64,000 bases of DNA, from the NCBI RefSeq assembly GCF_030296695.1, contig NZ_AP027737.1, positions 806,001 to 870,000 of the forward strand, in the 5' to 3' direction. Source of the stretch: Agromyces mangrovi. Lineage in GTDB: Bacteria > Actinomycetota > Actinomycetes > Actinomycetales > Microbacteriaceae. Each line of letters starts with the position of its first letter. Within the stretch, counting starts at the first letter, position 1. Shown here one piece after another: positions 10,534 through 19,224 of the stretch. The notes below the pieces were generated by a model, which saw nothing but the letters and a program-made list of their open reading frames with translations, made no database searches and had not been told where the DNA came from. A program made the position numbers and the translations under genes.

Positions 10534-11841
10534 CTATCCGTCGCCGATGCGCTCGTACGTGCCGTCGGCGTTGTACTGGAAGATGCCGATGGTCGCCTCG
10601 GTCGGGTCACCGTTCTCGTCGAAGGTGACCGGGCCCGACGGACCGTCGTAGTCGATCTGCTCACCCTCGGCGAGGAGCGCAGCGCCGTCGGCGAAGGTCG
10701 TGACCTTCTCGCCCACGTCGGCGATGCCGCCCGAGACCTGCTGGAGGTACTCGGCGATGTCGGCGCCGTCGGTGCTGTTCGCGGCGTAGGCCGCGAGCGC
10801 CAGGAGGATGACCGCGTCGTACGACTCGGCCGCGTAGCTGTAGTCGGTCAGCGAGTCGTCGATCTCGAGCAGCTGGTCGGTGAAGTCACCGAGCGTGCTC
10901 ACGTCGAGACCGGGCAGGGTGCCCTTGGCGCCCTCGACCAGACCCGGCGCGAAGTCCGCGCTGTAGTCGGCCAGGTTGCCGTCGACGAAGTACAGCTTGT
11001 CACCGGGGAAGCCCTCGCCGACGAGCGCCGGCGTGACGATCTTCGCCTGGTCGAACGTGATCAGCGCGATCGCGTCCGGGTTGGCTGCGGTGACGCCCGC
11101 GATCTGCGAGTCGAAGTTCGAGTCGCCCTCGTTGAAGAGCTCCTCGGCGACGACCTCGCCGCCGGCGGCCTCGAACGCGGTCTTCGTGAACTCCGCGAGA
11201 CCGGTGCCGTACGGGTCGTTCAGCACGATCATGCCGAGCGTGGCGTTGCCGTCCGACGCGATCAGGTTGCCGAGCACCTCGCCCTGGAGCGTGTCCGACG
11301 GAGCGGTGCGCCAGTAGAGGTTGTCGTCGTCGTAGTCGGTGAAGTCCGCCGACGTGTTGGCCGGCGAGAACTGCACGACGCCCGCGGCGACGATCTGGTC
11401 GATGACGGTCTTCGAGACGCCCGACGATGCGGCGCCGACGATGCCCGAGACGTCCTGCGAGAGGAGGTCGGTCACCGAGACGGTCGCGGTGTCGGTGGTG
11501 GTGTCACCCGAGTCGCGGTAGACGACGTCGACGGTGATGCCGAGGTCGGCGTCGTTGATCTCCTGCGCGGCGAGGGCCACGCCGGCCTCCTCGGGCGGGC
11601 CGAGGAATGCGAGCGCACCCGACTGCGGGAGGATCGTACCGATCTTCAGGGTGAGGTCGCGCTCGCCGGGCTCGATCGGGTTGGCGTCGCCGGAGGCGGC
11701 AGCCTCGTCAGACTCGGTGGGCTCGGTCGTCTCACCCGAACTGCACGCGGTGAGGAGGAGCGCGGATACACCCGCAAGGGCGATCCCCGTCCAGGCCGCG
11801 CGAGCCGAGCGCTTGGCCGAAGCCTTCGCGATTACGCTCAT
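10534..11841 (-). CDS. livK: Branched-chain amino-acid ABC substrate-binding lipoprotein
   Basis: Extracytoplasmic receptor for the importer, about 435 residues. A basic N-terminus (KASAKRSARAAW) and a hydrophobic stretch lead to the lipobox LTAC with the lipidated Cys33. A type I periplasmic-binding fold follows: IGTILPQSGALAFLGPPEEAG near the start, GAASSGVSKTVIDQIV and LNDPYGTGLAEFTKTAFEAAG later. An acidic linker rich in Glu, Thr and Ser follows the lipobox. The start is ATG 11841, four bases from AGGAG; an ATG one codon upstream is possible. It is transcribed convergently with livH-M-G-F, so receptor and translocator can be regulated separately. Confidence 0.92.
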   Translation of the reverse strand: MSVIAKASAKRSARAAWTGIALAGVSALLLTACSSGETTEPTESDEAAASGDANPIEPGERDLTLKIGTILPQSGALAFLGPPEEAGVALAAQEINDADLGITVDVVYRDSGDTTTDTATVSVTDLLSQDVSGIVGAASSGVSKTVIDQIVAAGVVQFSPANTSADFTDYDDDNLYWRTAPSDTLQGEVLGNLIASDGNATLGMIVLNDPYGTGLAEFTKTAFEAAGGEVVAEELFNEGDSNFDSQIAGVTAANPDAIALITFDQAKIVTPALVGEGFPGDKLYFVDGNLADYSADFAPGLVEGAKGTLPGLDVSTLGDFTDQLLEIDDSLTDYSYAAESYDAVILLALAAYAANSTDGADIAEYLQQVSGGIADVGEKVTTFADGAALLAEGEQIDYDGPSGPVTFDENGDPTEATIGIFQYNADGTYERIGDG

Positions 11842-11875
11842 CATGCTCCTAGGGACTGAAGGACACTGGTTGGTG

Positions 11876-11895
11876 CGGCACCCAGACGGGTGCCG
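11876..11895 (-). other. Small hairpin in the livK leader
   Basis: CGGCACCC AGAC GGGTGCCG forms a perfect 8-bp stem with a four-base loop, 35 bases upstream of the livK start and downstream of the candidate promoter. It could affect translation or stability of the leader; no riboswitch class is recognisable. Confidence 0.45.
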
Positions 11896-11902
11896 TGGGT
11901 TC

Positions 11903-11932
11903 ACAGTAGTCAGGCCCGTGAGACGGGAACAA
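11903..11932 (-). promoter_or_regulatory. Candidate livK promoter
   Basis: On the minus strand TTGTTC (11927-11932) and TACTGT (11903-11908) are separated by 18 bases, placing a start near 11896, just before the leader hairpin. Both hexamers match the sigma-70-type consensus only moderately. Confidence 0.35.
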
Positions 11933-12050
11933 GTCAGTGCGATCACAACCGTGTAACACCGACTGAATCGTTACGTGGGCGTCACAAACGGGCCCCGAAC
12001 GGCGCGAATCCACCCTCCGGCGTCGATTCCGCGCAACGATCGTGAGCCGC

Positions 12051-13052
12051 TCAGACGGGCCCCACGGGGGCTTCCGGGGCGTCCCGGTCCTCGGATGCGG
12101 CGAGCGCCTTACGAGCCGCCCTGCCCCGTCCTGCGGCCTGTGCGAGGTCCACCAGCAGCACGGCGATGGCGAGCCACACGAGCGCGAACCCGATCCACCG
12201 CTCGAGCGGCATGGGTTCGCCCAGCACGGCCACGCCCACGACGAACTGGATGACCGGCGCGAGGTACTGGATGAACCCCATCGAGACGAGCGGCAGGCGG
12301 CGCGAGCCGGCCGCGAACGCGAGCAGCGGCACCGCGGTGACGGCGCCCGCGCAGAGCAGCAGCAGCGCGTGCACGGGCCCCGCGGTGCCCAGCGTGAGCC
12401 CCGACGTCATCGCGACGACGACGAGCTGCACGATCGCGAGCGGCGTGAGCCACGCGGTCTCGAGGGTGAGTCCCGCGACCGCGTCGACCCGCCCGCCGAC
12501 GCGCTTCTTGATCAGCCCGTAGCAGCCGAACGAGAACGCGAGCACGAGGGCGATCCACGGCAGCCCGCCATGGGCGAAGGTGAGCACGAGCACCGCGACG
12601 AACGAGATCGCCACCGCGACCCACTGCAGCGGGCGCAGCCGCTCCCGCAGCACGAGCACGCCGAGGAAGACCGTGACGATCGGGTTGATGAAGTAGCCGA
12701 GCGACGCCTCGACGACCTGGTCGGACGCGGTGGCGTAGACGTAGGTCTGCCAGTTGACGTAGATGAGGGCGCCCGCCGCGCCCATCACCAACAGCACCCG
12801 GCGGTCGCGCGCGAGCGCGACGAGCGGCCGCCAGGCCCGTGTCGCGGTGAGCAGCACCGCGCAGAACACGAGCGAGAGCAGCACCCGCCAGGCGACGATC
12901 TCGAACGGCCCGGTGGGCGCGAGCGCCAGGAAGTACAGCGGCAGGACTCCCCAGAGTCCGTATGCGGTGAACGCGAACGCGAATCCCGCCCGGCGGGTCG
13001 CGGCGGAGGGGTCCGCGGGGCCCTGGGCCCCGGGCCGGGAGGTGTCGGTCAC
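12051..13052 (-). CDS. rarD: EamA family transporter of the RarD type
   Basis: A 333-residue membrane protein with about ten hydrophobic segments in two EamA-like halves. The region YGLWGVLPLYFLAL, the central VYATASDQVVEASLGYFINP and the second-half MGFIQYLAPVIQF are RarD signatures. RarD proteins belong to the drug/metabolite transporter superfamily; their substrate is uncertain. N- and C-terminal tails are polar and should be cytoplasmic. It follows groES by about 100 bases on the same strand, but a strong hairpin (13101-13139) between them suggests mostly separate transcription. Confidence 0.88.
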   Translation of the reverse strand: MTDTSRPGAQGPADPSAATRRAGFAFAFTAYGLWGVLPLYFLALAPTGPFEIVAWRVLLSLVFCAVLLTATRAWRPLVALARDRRVLLVMGAAGALIYVNWQTYVYATASDQVVEASLGYFINPIVTVFLGVLVLRERLRPLQWVAVAISFVAVLVLTFAHGGLPWIALVLAFSFGCYGLIKKRVGGRVDAVAGLTLETAWLTPLAIVQLVVVAMTSGLTLGTAGPVHALLLLCAGAVTAVPLLAFAAGSRRLPLVSMGFIQYLAPVIQFVVGVAVLGEPMPLERWIGFALVWLAIAVLLVDLAQAAGRGRAARKALAASEDRDAPEAPVGPV

Positions 13053-13100
13053 CGCTCGATGCTACGCCGCATCCGGGCTGCGGCCGCCGCCGCCGAGACG

Positions 13101-13139
13101 GCGAAGGGCCCGGTCGCGCGATGCGACCGGGCCCTTCGC
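13101..13139 (-). terminator. Hairpin terminator after groES
   Basis: Perfect 17-bp stem (13101-13117 with 13123-13139) around a five-base loop, 15 bases past the groES stop. No U-run. It would end the groES transcript before rarD. Confidence 0.85.
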
Positions 13140-13154
13140 GAGTTGCGGATGCGA

Positions 13155-13451
13155 CTAGCGCACGACCACCGCGAGCACGTCGCGGGCCGAGAGCACCAGG
13201 TAGTCCTGGCCGCCGAACTTGACCTCGGTTCCGCCGTACTTCGAGTAGATCACCTTGTCGCCGACGGCGACGTCGAGCGGGACGCGGTTGCCGTTGTCGT
13301 CGATGCGACCCGGGCCGACCGCGACGACCTCGCCCTCCTGGGGCTTCTCCTTCGCGGTGTCCGGGATGACGAGACCCGAAGCGGTGGTCTGCTCCGCCTC
13401 GACCTGCTGGATGACGATGCGATCCTCGAGCGGCTTGATGGAGACCGACAC
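13155..13451 (-). CDS. groES: Co-chaperonin GroES
   Basis: The 98-residue heptameric lid that caps GroEL during protein folding in the cytoplasm. The start [14 protein letters not shown], the mobile loop around [22 protein letters not shown] (ending in the acidic repeat) and the C-terminal [19 protein letters not shown] are typical. There is no groEL next to it; rarD follows instead, so the chaperonin partner must be elsewhere. Two CIRCE elements and a well-formed promoter lie just upstream, so HrcA control is expected. Confidence 0.95.
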   Translation of the reverse strand: MSVSIKPLEDRIVIQQVEAEQTTASGLVIPDTAKEKPQEGEVVAVGPGRIDDNGNRVPLDVAVGDKVIYSKYGGTEVKFGGQDYLVLSARDVLAVVVR

Positions 13452-13484
13452 GTTTGACCTCTTTCTTGAAGAAACGAAGACTGT

Positions 13485-13510
13485 TTAGCACTCGCAGACT
13501 GAGAGTGCTA
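13485..13510. promoter_or_regulatory. CIRCE element, groES-proximal (HrcA operator)
   Basis: TTAGCACTC, a nine-base spacer, then GAGTGCTA: the classical CIRCE inverted repeat bound by the heat-shock repressor HrcA. The last A of the right arm is C here. It lies 34 bases upstream of the groES start, in the expected leader. Confidence 0.92.
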
Positions 13511-13515
13511 CGTCG

Positions 13516-13544
13516 AGTCTAGGGGTCTGTTGGCACTCGTGCAA
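13516..13544 (-). promoter_or_regulatory. groES promoter
   Basis: On the minus strand, TTGCAC (13539-13544) and TAGACT (13516-13521) are exactly 17 bases apart. The -35 lies within the spacer of the upstream CIRCE and the predicted start falls by the downstream one, so HrcA bound at either site would block initiation. Confidence 0.8.
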
Positions 13545-13556
13545 CGTGAGTGCCAA
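13530..13556. promoter_or_regulatory. Second CIRCE-type element overlapping the -35
   Basis: TTGGCACTC, nine bases, GAGTGCCAA: a perfect 9-9-9 inverted repeat with the CIRCE core (GCACTC/GAGTGC). Centre-to-centre it lies about 45 bases from the first CIRCE and covers the -35 of the groES promoter. Confidence 0.85.
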
Positions 13557-13619
13557 CAGCACGACGGATGCCTCGCGGCGGCCGCCTGACGCCGGCTGCG
13601 CCGGTGCTAGCGTGGCGGG

Positions 13620-14807
13620 ATGGATCGCGCCGAGCTGCTCGAGCTGCTGAGCCCCGAGGGCCTCCGACTCCTCGACTCGCTCCCCCGCTGGACCGGCCGC
13701 GACCAGGTCGTGCAGGCCGTGAGCCGGCTCCGCAAGGAGGGCCACTCGGCGGGGGTCGTGGCGGCCGCCCTCACCCAGTCGCGGCTGCGCGCGCGGGCGG
13801 AGGCGAAGTTCGGGCCCTTCGCCGAGCGCATGCTCTTCACCGAGGCGGGCCTCGAGCAGGCGACGCGCCTCCGCGTCGCCGCGCTGCACGCCGGGCGCTT
13901 CGACGCCGCGGGCCTGCGCCGCGTCGCAGACCTCGGCTGCGGCATCGGCGGCGACGCGCTCGCGATGGCCGCGATCGACCTGCACGTGACGGCGGTCGAG
14001 GCCGACGAGGTCACCGCCGCGATCGCGGCCTACAACCTCACCCCGTTCGCGCACGCGGAGGTGGTGCATGCCGACGCGGCATCCGTGCCCCTCGACGACG
14101 TCGACGCGGCCTGGCTCGACCCCGCCCGCCGCCGCACCGAGCAGGGCACCACGACCCGGCTGTCGGACGCCGCGGACTACTCGCCGAGCCTCGACACGGT
14201 GTTCGCGATCGCCGAGCGGATGCCCGTGGGCGTGAAGCTCGGCCCCGGAACCGACCGCGACGTCATCCCCCACGACGCGGAGGCGCAGTGGGTGTCGGTC
14301 GACGGCGACCTCGTCGAGCTCGTGCTCTGGACCGGCGTGCTCGCCCGCGACGGGGTGGGCCGGGCTGCCCTGGTGCTGCGCGACGACGGCGCGCACGAGA
14401 TGGTCGCGCCGGCCGACAGCGAGGACGCCCCGACCGGTGAGCTCGGCGCATTCGTGTACGAGCCCGACCCGGCGGTCATCCGGTCCCGGCTCATCGGCGA
14501 CCTCGCGCGCCGGCTCGACGGGCGCATGGTCGGCGACGGCATCGCCTACGTCTCGGCCGACGACCTGACGCCGACGCCGTTCGCGACCGCGTTCCGCGTG
14601 CTCGAGCAGCTGCCGCCCGACGAGCAGGACCTGCGACGGGCGCTGCGCGACCGCGGCATCGGCGTGCTCGAGATCAAGAAGCGCGGGGTCGACGTCGATC
14701 CGGCGGCGCTCCGGAAGCGACTGAAGCTGCGCGGCGACGCGAGCGCGACGGTCATCCTGACCCGGGCGCAGGGGCGGCACGTGGCTCTGCTCGCCGAGCG
14801 GGTCTGA
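13620..14807 (+). CDS. THUMP-like class I SAM-dependent methyltransferase
   Basis: A 395-residue protein. Residues 102-113 are a SAM-binding motif I (VADLGCGIGGDA), followed by acidic motif II (VEADE, 126-130) and WLDPARRR (165-172) at the catalytic-motif position. The C-terminal part (after about 290) has the basic, mixed alpha/beta character of the THUMP-like domain found in this actinobacterial family. A nucleic-acid substrate is likely but unproven. It is transcribed away from groES and stands alone. The ATG at 13620 is the first credible start. Confidence 0.82.
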   Translation: MDRAELLELLSPEGLRLLDSLPRWTGRDQVVQAVSRLRKEGHSAGVVAAALTQSRLRARAEAKFGPFAERMLFTEAGLEQATRLRVAALHAGRFDAAGLRRVADLGCGIGGDALAMAAIDLHVTAVEADEVTAAIAAYNLTPFAHAEVVHADAASVPLDDVDAAWLDPARRRTEQGTTTRLSDAADYSPSLDTVFAIAERMPVGVKLGPGTDRDVIPHDAEAQWVSVDGDLVELVLWTGVLARDGVGRAALVLRDDGAHEMVAPADSEDAPTGELGAFVYEPDPAVIRSRLIGDLARRLDGRMVGDGIAYVSADDLTPTPFATAFRVLEQLPPDEQDLRRALRDRGIGVLEIKKRGVDVDPAALRKRLKLRGDASATVILTRAQGRHVALLAERV

Positions 14808-14827
14808 ACCGGCCCGGTTCCCCGCGC

Positions 14828-15370
14828 TCAGGCGGTGATGCCGAGCACGTTCGCGTAGTAGACGATCCAGATCGCCGAGAACAGCGTGCCGATCCCGCCG
14901 GTGACGATGCCGACGACCGAGCGCACGTTGTCGTCGGTGCCACGCCGGACGCCCAGGACGCCGAACACGATCGCCGCGATCGACAGCGGCACGGCCCAGC
15001 CGATGAACAGCGACGAGAACAGCCCCAGGATGCCGCTGACGGACGCCACGGTGCCGTAGAGCGACCGCTCGACGACCGCCTCCTCGGCGGCGTGCTCGTC
15101 GGGCTCGGGCAGCTCCCAGTCGCGGTGCACGACCAGGAGCTCGCCGGTGGAGAGCTTGGAGATCTGGCCCGTGTCGTACGGCACCTCGAACTCGCGCGCC
15201 GGCGCCTCCTCGCGGGGCGGCTCCTCGCGGGGCGGCCCCTCGCGGGGCGGCTGCGGCGGGGCCGGTTCGACGGGCGGACGCGGAGGCGGCGGCGGGGGCG
15301 GGCCGCCCGACGACGCAGCGCGCCCGGCCGCAGGATCCTGCGGCCGGGCGCGCCCGTCGTCGAACGTCAT
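14828..15370 (-). CDS. Small membrane protein with proline/glutamate-rich N-terminus (DUF4190-like)
   Basis: A 180-residue protein. Residues 20-60 are very rich in proline, glutamate and arginine (a run of prolines at 24-30, PREE repeats). Two or three hydrophobic segments follow (about 108-125, 127-141 and 152-172), with the short-loop layout of DUF4190 proteins. The ATG at 15370 is chosen because homology to the neighbours begins after it. It is the third of three tandem genes of the same design (gap of 8 bases to the next), probably one operon arising by duplication. Function unknown. Confidence 0.7.
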   Translation of the reverse strand: MTFDDGRARPQDPAAGRAASSGGPPPPPPPRPPVEPAPPQPPREGPPREEPPREEAPAREFEVPYDTGQISKLSTGELLVVHRDWELPEPDEHAAEEAVVERSLYGTVASVSGILGLFSSLFIGWAVPLSIAAIVFGVLGVRRGTDDNVRSVVGIVTGGIGTLFSAIWIVYYANVLGITA

Positions 15371-15378
15371 CGGTGGCG

Positions 15379-16014
15379 TCAGTAGTAGTACTCGAACGGG
15401 GCGGCCGCGATGAGCGCGATCCATCCGATGATCGAGATCAGGCCGATCGCGATGCCCACGAAGCCGGTGATGATGCCGGCGAGCGCCATGCCCTTGCCCT
15501 TGGGTTCCTTCTTGCGGCCCAGGAAGCCGAGCACGACCGCGGCGGCCGGGATGAACAGCTGCAGGATGCCGCCCACGATCGGGATCCACACCACGGCCAG
15601 CGAGCCCACGATGCCGATGATGCCCGCGACCAGCGAGATGATCGACAGGACGGGAGCGGACTCGCCGGACGCCGGTGCGGGCGTCGGCGACGCCGCGTAC
15701 GACACCTGCTCGGTGCCCGCCGGCCCGTAGGCCGACGGTGCGGGAGGCGGAGGCGTCGACGCGGCCGCCTGCGGAGCGGCCGGCGGTGCGGTCGGCTCGG
15801 GTGCGGGCGGAGCGGGCGGCGCAGTCGGCGTCTCGGGCTGGGCTGGCACGACCGGCTCGGCCGGGGTCGGCGCGAGCGGCTCCTCCGGTGCCGGGGGCGC
15901 CGGCTCCGCGGGCGTCGGCGCCGTCGGCTCGGCGGGTGCGGGCGCGTCGGGCTCGGTCGGTGCCGGGGTCTCCGGCTCCTCGGGCTTCTCGGACGGGGTG
16001 TTCGGGTCGGTCAT
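15379..16014 (-). CDS. DUF4190 domain-containing membrane protein
   Basis: A 211-residue protein with a long low-complexity N-terminus (about residues 1-115) of proline, alanine, glutamate and threonine, then two strong membrane segments (SIISLVAGIIGIVGSLAVVW and a later pair around GLISIIGWIALIAAA) flanking the charged loop LGRKKEPKGKGMALAGII that marks DUF4190. The N-terminus is probably a disordered cytoplasmic tail. Middle gene of the three-gene array. No enzymatic motif; function unknown. Confidence 0.8.
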   Translation of the reverse strand: MTDPNTPSEKPEEPETPAPTEPDAPAPAEPTAPTPAEPAPPAPEEPLAPTPAEPVVPAQPETPTAPPAPPAPEPTAPPAAPQAAASTPPPPAPSAYGPAGTEQVSYAASPTPAPASGESAPVLSIISLVAGIIGIVGSLAVVWIPIVGGILQLFIPAAAVVLGFLGRKKEPKGKGMALAGIITGFVGIAIGLISIIGWIALIAAAPFEYYY

Positions 16015-16060
16015 TGCGTGTCCCTCGTGCGTGTGGTTCCCGGTCGCCCGGGCCGGTGGA

Positions 16061-16384
16061 TCAGTAGGTCAGGCTGCCGGTGCTCGCGAGGAACCCGAAG
16101 GCCGCGATCCAGATGATGATGCCGATGAGGCCGAGCACCAGGCCGATGTAGCCGATGATCAGGCCGGCGATGGCGAGGCCGCGGCCCTGCTCGCCGGTCT
16201 TCTTGATCTGGCTGAGCGCGATGTGCCCGGTGATGACCGCGGCGAGCGAGATGAAGAACGCCGACACGAGCGAGATGATCGCGAGGACATTGGTCTTCTG
16301 CGTGTTCGGTGCGGCGGCGTACTGGCCGGACGGGGCGGGTGCGGCGGAGTAGTCGGGCTGCTGCGGGGTGTTGGGGTCGGTCAC
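16061..16384 (-). CDS. DUF4190 domain-containing membrane protein
   Basis: A 107-residue protein beginning at GTG (16384). After about 30 polar residues (MTDPNTPQQPDYSAAPAPSG) come two hydrophobic segments around the DUF4190 loop GHIALSQIKKTGEQGRGLA. The opening MTDPNTP is shared with the middle gene, supporting duplication. First gene of the array in transcription order. Function unknown; DUF4190 proteins are common, often multi-copy, in actinobacteria. Confidence 0.8.
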   Translation of the reverse strand: MTDPNTPQQPDYSAAPAPSGQYAAAPNTQKTNVLAIISLVSAFFISLAAVITGHIALSQIKKTGEQGRGLAIAGLIIGYIGLVLGLIGIIIWIAAFGFLASTGSLTY

Positions 16385-16532
16385 GATGAACTCTCCTCGG
16401 GAGGCGGTGCAGGACGACGGATGCCGCGTCGCGCGCACCCGGGCACCGCTGCTGCGCGGCGCTCGTACCTCACCATAGCGGTGCGCCTCGCCCGCCCGCA
16501 GGAGGGTTAACCCGAGGATGTCGCGGCGCGTC

Positions 16533-17585
16533 TCAGGACTGGATCGTCGTGACCGGCAGCGTCGAGTCGGCGCCGAAGTCGAGGGTCGACGGCGCGTGCC
16601 CGGCCATGATGCGCTGGGCGCCGAGCGCGGCGATCATCGCACCGTTGTCGGTGCACAGCGACAGGGGCGGGATGCGCAGGGCGATGCCCGCCGCATCCGC
16701 CCGCTCCTCGGCGAGGGCTCGCAGGCGCGCGTTGGCCACCACGCCGCCGCCCAGCAGCAGCCGAGGCACGCCGAGGTCGACGCACGCGGCGATCGCCTTG
16801 CCGACCAGCACGTCGGCGACCGCCTCGCGGAAGCTCGCCGCCACGTCGCCGACCGGCACCGGCTCGCCCGCGTCCTCCCGCTGCTCGACCCAGCGCGCGA
16901 CCGCGGTCTTCAGGCCCGAGAAGCTGAAGTCGTAGCGATGCCGCTCGAGGTCCTTGGGCTTGGTGAGCCCGCGCGGGAAGCGGATGGCGCGCGGGTCGCC
17001 GTCGACGGCTGCGGCGTCGATGCGCGGCCCGCCGGGGTAGGCGAGGCCGAGCACGCGGGCGACCTTGTCGAAGGCCTCGCCGGCGGCGTCGTCGATCGTC
17101 TCGCCGAGCAGCTCGACGTCGCTCGTGAGGTCCTTCACGAGCAGCAGCGAGGTGTGACCGCCCGAGACGAGCAGCGCCACGGTCGGGTACTCGAACGGCT
17201 CGTCGTCGGAGAGGATGTCGGCGCCCACGTGCCCGACCAGGTGATTGACCGCGTAGATCGGCACGTCGAGCGACAACGCGAGCGCCTTCGCCGCGCCGAC
17301 GCCGACCATGAGCGCGCCGGCGAGGCCGGGGCCGTTCGTCACCGCGATCGCGTCGACCTCGTCGAGCGTCACGCCCGCGCGGTCGACGGCCTCGCGGAGC
17401 GTGGGGCCGAGCGCCTCGAGGTGCGCGCGCGCGGCGACCTCGGGGACCACGCCGCCGTAGCGCGCGTGCTCCTCCATCGACGAGGCGATGACGTTCGCGA
17501 GCAGGGTCGAGCCGCGCACGATGCCGACGCCGGTCTCGTCGCAGCTCGTCTCGATGCCGAGCACCAGGGGGTCGGCGCGGTTCAC
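16533..17585 (-). CDS. tsaD: tRNA N6-adenosine threonylcarbamoyltransferase TsaD
   Basis: Catalytic subunit that transfers the threonylcarbamoyl group to A37 of ANN-decoding tRNAs (t6A). The 350-residue ASKHA-fold protein starts [15 protein letters not shown] (9-23) and has the metal-binding histidines in NHLVGHVGA (His115, His119), [10 protein letters not shown] (141-150) and a C-terminal [10 protein letters not shown]. Start is GTG at 17585, overlapping rimI by four bases (GTGA). It ends the run tsaE-tsaB-rimI-tsaD, which supplies three of the four bacterial t6A proteins; tsaC is elsewhere. Confidence 0.95.
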   Translation of the reverse strand: MNRADPLVLGIETSCDETGVGIVRGSTLLANVIASSMEEHARYGGVVPEVAARAHLEALGPTLREAVDRAGVTLDEVDAIAVTNGPGLAGALMVGVGAAKALALSLDVPIYAVNHLVGHVGADILSDDEPFEYPTVALLVSGGHTSLLLVKDLTSDVELLGETIDDAAGEAFDKVARVLGLAYPGGPRIDAAAVDGDPRAIRFPRGLTKPKDLERHRYDFSFSGLKTAVARWVEQREDAGEPVPVGDVAASFREAVADVLVGKAIAACVDLGVPRLLLGGGVVANARLRALAEERADAAGIALRIPPLSLCTDNGAMIAALGAQRIMAGHAPSTLDFGADSTLPVTTIQS

Positions 17586-18091
17586 TCGGCCACCTCCGAG
17601 ACGACGGATGCCGCGGGGCGCGTGACGGGCGCCGTCAGGCGCGCGCGCATGACGAGCGCGTCCACGCCGTCGGGCTGGTAGTAGCCGCGGCGACGGCCGA
17701 GCTCGGCGAAGCCGAGCGAGCGGTAGAGCGCCTGGGCGACCGGGTTGTCGGCGCGCACCTCGAGGAAGACGTCGTGCGCGCCGCGCCGCCACGCCTCGGC
17801 GAGCAGCGCCTGCATGAGGGCGCGGCCGAGGCCGCCCGAGCGCGCGTCGGGCGCGACCGCGATGGTCTGGATGTCGCCCTGGCCGGAGCCGCGCGGTGCG
17901 AGCAGCCCGGCGTACGCGACCACGACATCGGGCTCGTCGGCGGGCGTCGCGACGAGGTAGTGGCCGTGCTCGTCGACCAGTTCGCGCGCCATGGAGTCGG
18001 CCGACCACGCGTCGGAGGTGAAGACCGACCGCTCGATCGCCATGATCGCGTCGAGGTCGGCGGCCGCGGCCCGCCGCAGCATCCAGCTCAT
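17582..18091 (-). CDS. rimI: Ribosomal protein S18-alanine N-acetyltransferase RimI
   Basis: A 169-residue GNAT acetyltransferase. The acetyl-CoA-binding motif A ([17 protein letters not shown], with the Q/RxxGxG/A core) lies near residues 77-93, followed by [19 protein letters not shown]. Position between tsaB and tsaD is the classical place of rimI, whose known target is the N-terminal alanine of S18; actinobacterial RimI may be less specific. Stop and start overlaps with both neighbours show translational coupling. The tail after residue 150 is extended and low-complexity. Confidence 0.9.
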   Translation of the reverse strand: MSWMLRRAAAADLDAIMAIERSVFTSDAWSADSMARELVDEHGHYLVATPADEPDVVVAYAGLLAPRGSGQGDIQTIAVAPDARSGGLGRALMQALLAEAWRRGAHDVFLEVRADNPVAQALYRSLGFAELGRRRGYYQPDGVDALVMRARLTAPVTRPAASVVSEVAE

Positions 18092-18708
18092 GCGCTCACC
18101 CGCTTCGGCCCCGCCGACGGCGTCACGTCGGGCGAGCGGAGGTAGAGCGGCTCGTCGGGTGCGAACGCGAGCCCCGCGCCGAGGGTGCGTGCCGCGAGCG
18201 TGCCGAGCGCCGCTGCCGAGACGACGTGCGCGTCGAGCCGTTCCCCGGCCGGCACCGGCAGGTCGTCGGGCTTGGCCAGGCCGGGCCCGTCGGCGCGGAT
18301 CGGGACGCCGTGCGCGTCGAGGCCGTCGTAGGCGCTCCAGTACCGCTCGCGACGTCGCGCGTCGGTGACGACGAGCAGCGGGCCGTCACCGCCCGCGAGG
18401 GACCACTCGAGCGCGATCGCGTCGTGGCTGACGACCGGCAGCAGGCGGCATCCGGCGCCGAACGCGAACGCGTGCGCCGCGGCGATGCCCACCCGGAGGC
18501 CCGTGAACGGGCCCGGGCCCATGCCCGCGACCACGCCGGTCACGTCGCGCGCGGCGACGCCGGACTCGTCGAGCGCCTGCGCGACGAGCGTGCCGATCGC
18601 CTCGGCGTGGCGCATGGTGTCGTCGGTGGCGCGCTCGGCGCGCACGCGGCCCGACTCGTCGACCACGGCGACACCGGTGCCCGCCGAGGTGTCGATCGCG
18701 AGCAGCAT
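18088..18708 (-). CDS. tsaB: tRNA threonylcarbamoyladenosine biosynthesis protein TsaB
   Basis: The 206-residue scaffold partner of TsaD, an inactive ASKHA-fold paralogue. It opens [16 protein letters not shown] and has the diagnostic [21 protein letters not shown] near residues 66-86, plus [13 protein letters not shown]. The first ATG is at 18708; a GTG two codons upstream (18714) is an equal alternative, and no strong ribosome-binding site decides. Its end overlaps rimI by four bases. TsaB, TsaD and TsaE together modify tRNA position 37. Confidence 0.92.
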   Translation of the reverse strand: MLLAIDTSAGTGVAVVDESGRVRAERATDDTMRHAEAIGTLVAQALDESGVAARDVTGVVAGMGPGPFTGLRVGIAAAHAFAFGAGCRLLPVVSHDAIALEWSLAGGDGPLLVVTDARRRERYWSAYDGLDAHGVPIRADGPGLAKPDDLPVPAGERLDAHVVSAAALGTLAARTLGAGLAFAPDEPLYLRSPDVTPSAGPKRVSA

Positions 18709-18717
18709 GCTCACAGC

Positions 18718-19224
18718 CTACGTCGGGTCGGCGTAGCGGCCGCCCGCCCAACGCGGGCCGCGCCCGGTGACGCGCAGGGTGCGCGGCTCGTCGTCGTCGA
18801 GGTCGCCGGATGCCTCGGGCCCGTCCGCGCCCTCGGCGGCGCCGGTCGGGCGCGCGATCTCCACCTCGAGCCACGAGTCGGCGACCCCGTCGAGCATGCC
18901 CGCGCCCCACTCGACCACCACGACCGACCCGGCGAAGTCGATGTCGAGGTCGTCGAGCTCCATGGCGCTGCCGAGCCGGTACGCGTCGACGTGCACGAGC
19001 GGCGGGCCGTCGACCAGGCTCGGGTGCGTGCGCGCCAGCACGAAGGTCGGGCTCTGCACCGGGCCGCGCACGCCGAGGCCCGCGCCGATGCCCCGCGTGA
19101 GCGTGGTCTTGCCCGCCCCGAGCGGCCCGGTGAGCACGACCAGGTCGCCGCGACGCAGGTCGGCCGCGAGCGCGCGGCCGGCGTCCTCCATGGCGTCGGC
19201 GGTGGGGACCTCGCGCACGATCAC
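18718..19224 (-). CDS. tsaE: tRNA threonylcarbamoyladenosine biosynthesis ATPase TsaE
   Basis: A P-loop ATPase of 168 residues needed for multiple rounds of t6A synthesis. Walker A GPLGAGKT lies at 33-40, followed by QSPTFVLARTHPS, HVDAYRLGS and VVVEWGAGML, all TsaE landmarks. The last 35 residues are acidic and proline/arginine-rich, beyond the usual core. GTG at 19224 is chosen because it overlaps the alr stop (GTGA), continuing the coupled pattern of this operon. Confidence 0.92.
   Translation of the reverse strand: MIVREVPTADAMEDAGRALAADLRRGDLVVLTGPLGAGKTTLTRGIGAGLGVRGPVQSPTFVLARTHPSLVDGPPLVHVDAYRLGSAMELDDLDIDFAGSVVVVEWGAGMLDGVADSWLEVEIARPTGAAEGADGPEASGDLDDDEPRTLRVTGRGPRWAGGRYADPT

Noticed and set aside
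13452..13619. A groEL fragment next to groES
   Set aside because: The space holds only CIRCE elements and a promoter; the following gene is a methyltransferase on the other strand.
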